Assembly: GCA_963422675.2 (NCBI GenBank)
Contig: CAXVYS010000009.1
Location: 124,001 to 188,000 of the forward strand
Length of the DNA stretch: 64,000 nucleotides
Direction of reading: 5' to 3'
Source of the DNA: UBA4416 sp963422675
Lineage (GTDB): Bacteria; Bacteroidota; Bacteroidia; B-17B0; Aurantibacillaceae
Below, in pieces: positions 63,158 to 64,000 of this stretch (position 1 is the first letter of the stretch; every line of letters begins with the position of its first letter). Position numbers and translations under genes: made by a program. The notes beneath the pieces were generated by a model, which saw only the letters and a list, made by a program, of their open reading frames with translations, searched no databases and was not told where the DNA came from.

Positions 63158-64000
63158 TTATAGTGCTCTTACTGCCGATTTGTATTGTACACCTCTGTCT
63201 TCGTAATTCTGAAACATGTCAAAGCTTGCACAAGCGGGAGATAGTAATACTACATCACCTTTAGTAGCTAGTTTATAAGACATTGCCACTGCTTCTGCAG
63301 CAGAACCTGCCTCTACAATACTTTCTACAGAGCCTTTAAAAGCTTTGATAATCTTTGAATTATCTACACCAAGGCAAACAATCGCTTTTACTTTTTCTCT
63401 TACAAGATCAAGAATTTCATCGTAGTTGTTTCCTTTGTCTTGTCCTCCAAGAATTAAAACAGTTGGTTTTTGCATACTTTCTAATGCATACCAGGTAGAG
63501 TTAATATTTGTGGCTTTAGAATCGTTAATAAATTCGATGCCGTTAATAGAGGCAACAAATTCTAAACGGTGTTCTACATTCACAAAGTCTTCAAGGCTTT
63601 CGCGAATAATGTCTTTACGTATATCTACTATACGAGCGGCTAAAGACGCAGCCATTGAGTTGTAAACATTATGTTTACCTGCCAATGCTAGTTGTTCAAT
63701 TGTCATGGTTAAGGGTTTAGGGTTATTATTATAATTAAGGGTTATTTCATTTTCTTTTAAGAAAGCTCCGTTGCCTTCTATTTCTTTTTTGATACTGAAG
63801 GGAATCAACTGCGCGTTAACAGGGTGCACCTTCATGTATTCTTCCATCACGGAATCATCTGCACAGTACACAAAAAAGTCATCTTTGGTTTGATTTTGAG
63901 TAATACGGAATTTAGAAGCGGTGTAATTCTCAAATTTATAATCGTAACGATCTAAATGATCTGGTGTAATATTTAAAAGGATAGCTACATCTGCTTTAAA
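63158..64000 (-). CDS. murD: UDP-N-acetylmuramoyl-L-alanine--D-glutamate ligase (5' end beyond window)
   Basis: The frame runs off the right edge; 280 codons are visible. Upstream of the first internal Met it continues in frame (FKADVAILLNITPDHLDRYDY, the central-domain TPDHLDR motif), so the start lies outside. The rest is complete: AGKHNVYNSMAASLAAR, HRLEFVASINGIEFINDSKATN, LILGGQDKGNNYDE and LLSPACASFDMFQNYEDRG. It adds D-Glu to UDP-MurNAc-L-Ala. The C-domain paralogue follows it on the same strand. Confidence 0.95.
   Translation of the reverse strand, partial: FKADVAILLNITPDHLDRYDYKFENYTASKFRITQNQTKDDFFVYCADDSVMEEYMKVHPVNAQLIPFSIKKEIEGNGAFLKENEITLNYNNNPKPLTMTIEQLALAGKHNVYNSMAASLAARIVDIRKDIIRESLEDFVNVEHRLEFVASINGIEFINDSKATNINSTWYALESMQKPTVLILGGQDKGNNYDEILDLVREKVKAIVCLGVDNSKIIKAFKGSVESIVEAGSAAEAVAMSYKLATKGDVVLLSPACASFDMFQNYEDRGVQYKSAVRAL

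Noticed and set aside
1..64000. tRNA, rRNA, CRISPR, prophage or insertion sequence
   Set aside because: I looked for T-loop motifs, regularly spaced repeats, transposase or integrase motifs and terminal inverted repeats and found none I could support.

Overview
The window looks like a chromosomal segment of a member of the Bacteroidota, closest in flavour to Flavobacteriales or a related lineage. The signs are T9SS-type C-terminal sorting tails on secreted proteins, a TonB-dependent receptor with an N-terminal carboxypeptidase-like domain, AT-rich DNA with few Shine-Dalgarno sites, Bacteroidota-type -7 boxes (TAnnTTTG), a FtsZ with a long C-terminal extension ending in LHDNVD, and a DAHP synthase/chorismate mutase fusion. 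I see no rRNA, tRNA, CRISPR array, phage or insertion sequence. Gene density is high. The only gene-free stretch above 300 bases is 54358-54672.

Layout. 1-4324: partial SDR oxidoreductase, two glycosyltransferases of LPS-core type, and a divergent TMTC-like membrane protein with TPRs; the divergent spacer is a striking mirrored promoter. 4361-7590: AlkZ-like winged-helix protein, secreted serine hydrolase, DUF4476 protein. 7669-14259 (minus): a single-domain degenerate DEAD-box protein, MltG, a TauE/SafE exporter, AspS, a Tat-type superoxide dismutase with a biotinyl carrier protein, and a secreted protein. 14435-18483 (plus): peptide-type solute-binding lipoprotein, DnaJ-domain membrane protein, alpha/beta hydrolase, GNAT acetyltransferase. 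18564-20445: DAHP synthase/chorismate mutase, a hidden 50-residue cysteine-rich protein, and a small protein of unknown role. 20712-31226 (plus): PaaZ, four consecutive SpoIIE-type phosphatases, and the c-di-AMP synthase CdaA. 31408-39769 (plus): ABC-F ATPase, a DUF2339/DUF3999 pair, and a TonB receptor. 39877-49637 (minus): reprolysin-like metalloprotease, Pr6Pr protein, an NAD(P)H oxidoreductase broken by one TGA codon, pterin dehydratase, T9SS esterase, an SGNH-like lipoprotein next to a FadL-like porin, and DoxX.

49754-54357 is a more AT-rich, probably acquired block. It holds an unknown protein, an MDR reductase, a 789-residue fusion of a UDP-GlcNAc 2-epimerase with a two-Rossmann flavoprotein, and a translationally coupled GDSL hydrolase. 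54673-64000 (minus) is the division and cell-wall (dcw) cluster in the order murD, a stand-alone MurD C-domain paralogue, ftsW, murG, murC, ftsQ, ftsA, ftsZ, closed by a perfect-palindrome terminator.

Most promising for novelty: the epimerase-flavoprotein fusion with its GDSL partner and upstream palindrome; the MurD C-domain paralogue inside the dcw cluster; the four-gene SpoIIE array, whose phosphatase domains pair as A-B-B-A; the SGNH-like lipoprotein lacking its catalytic Ser and His; and several start codons 4-6 nt behind a -7 box, suggesting leaderless transcripts.
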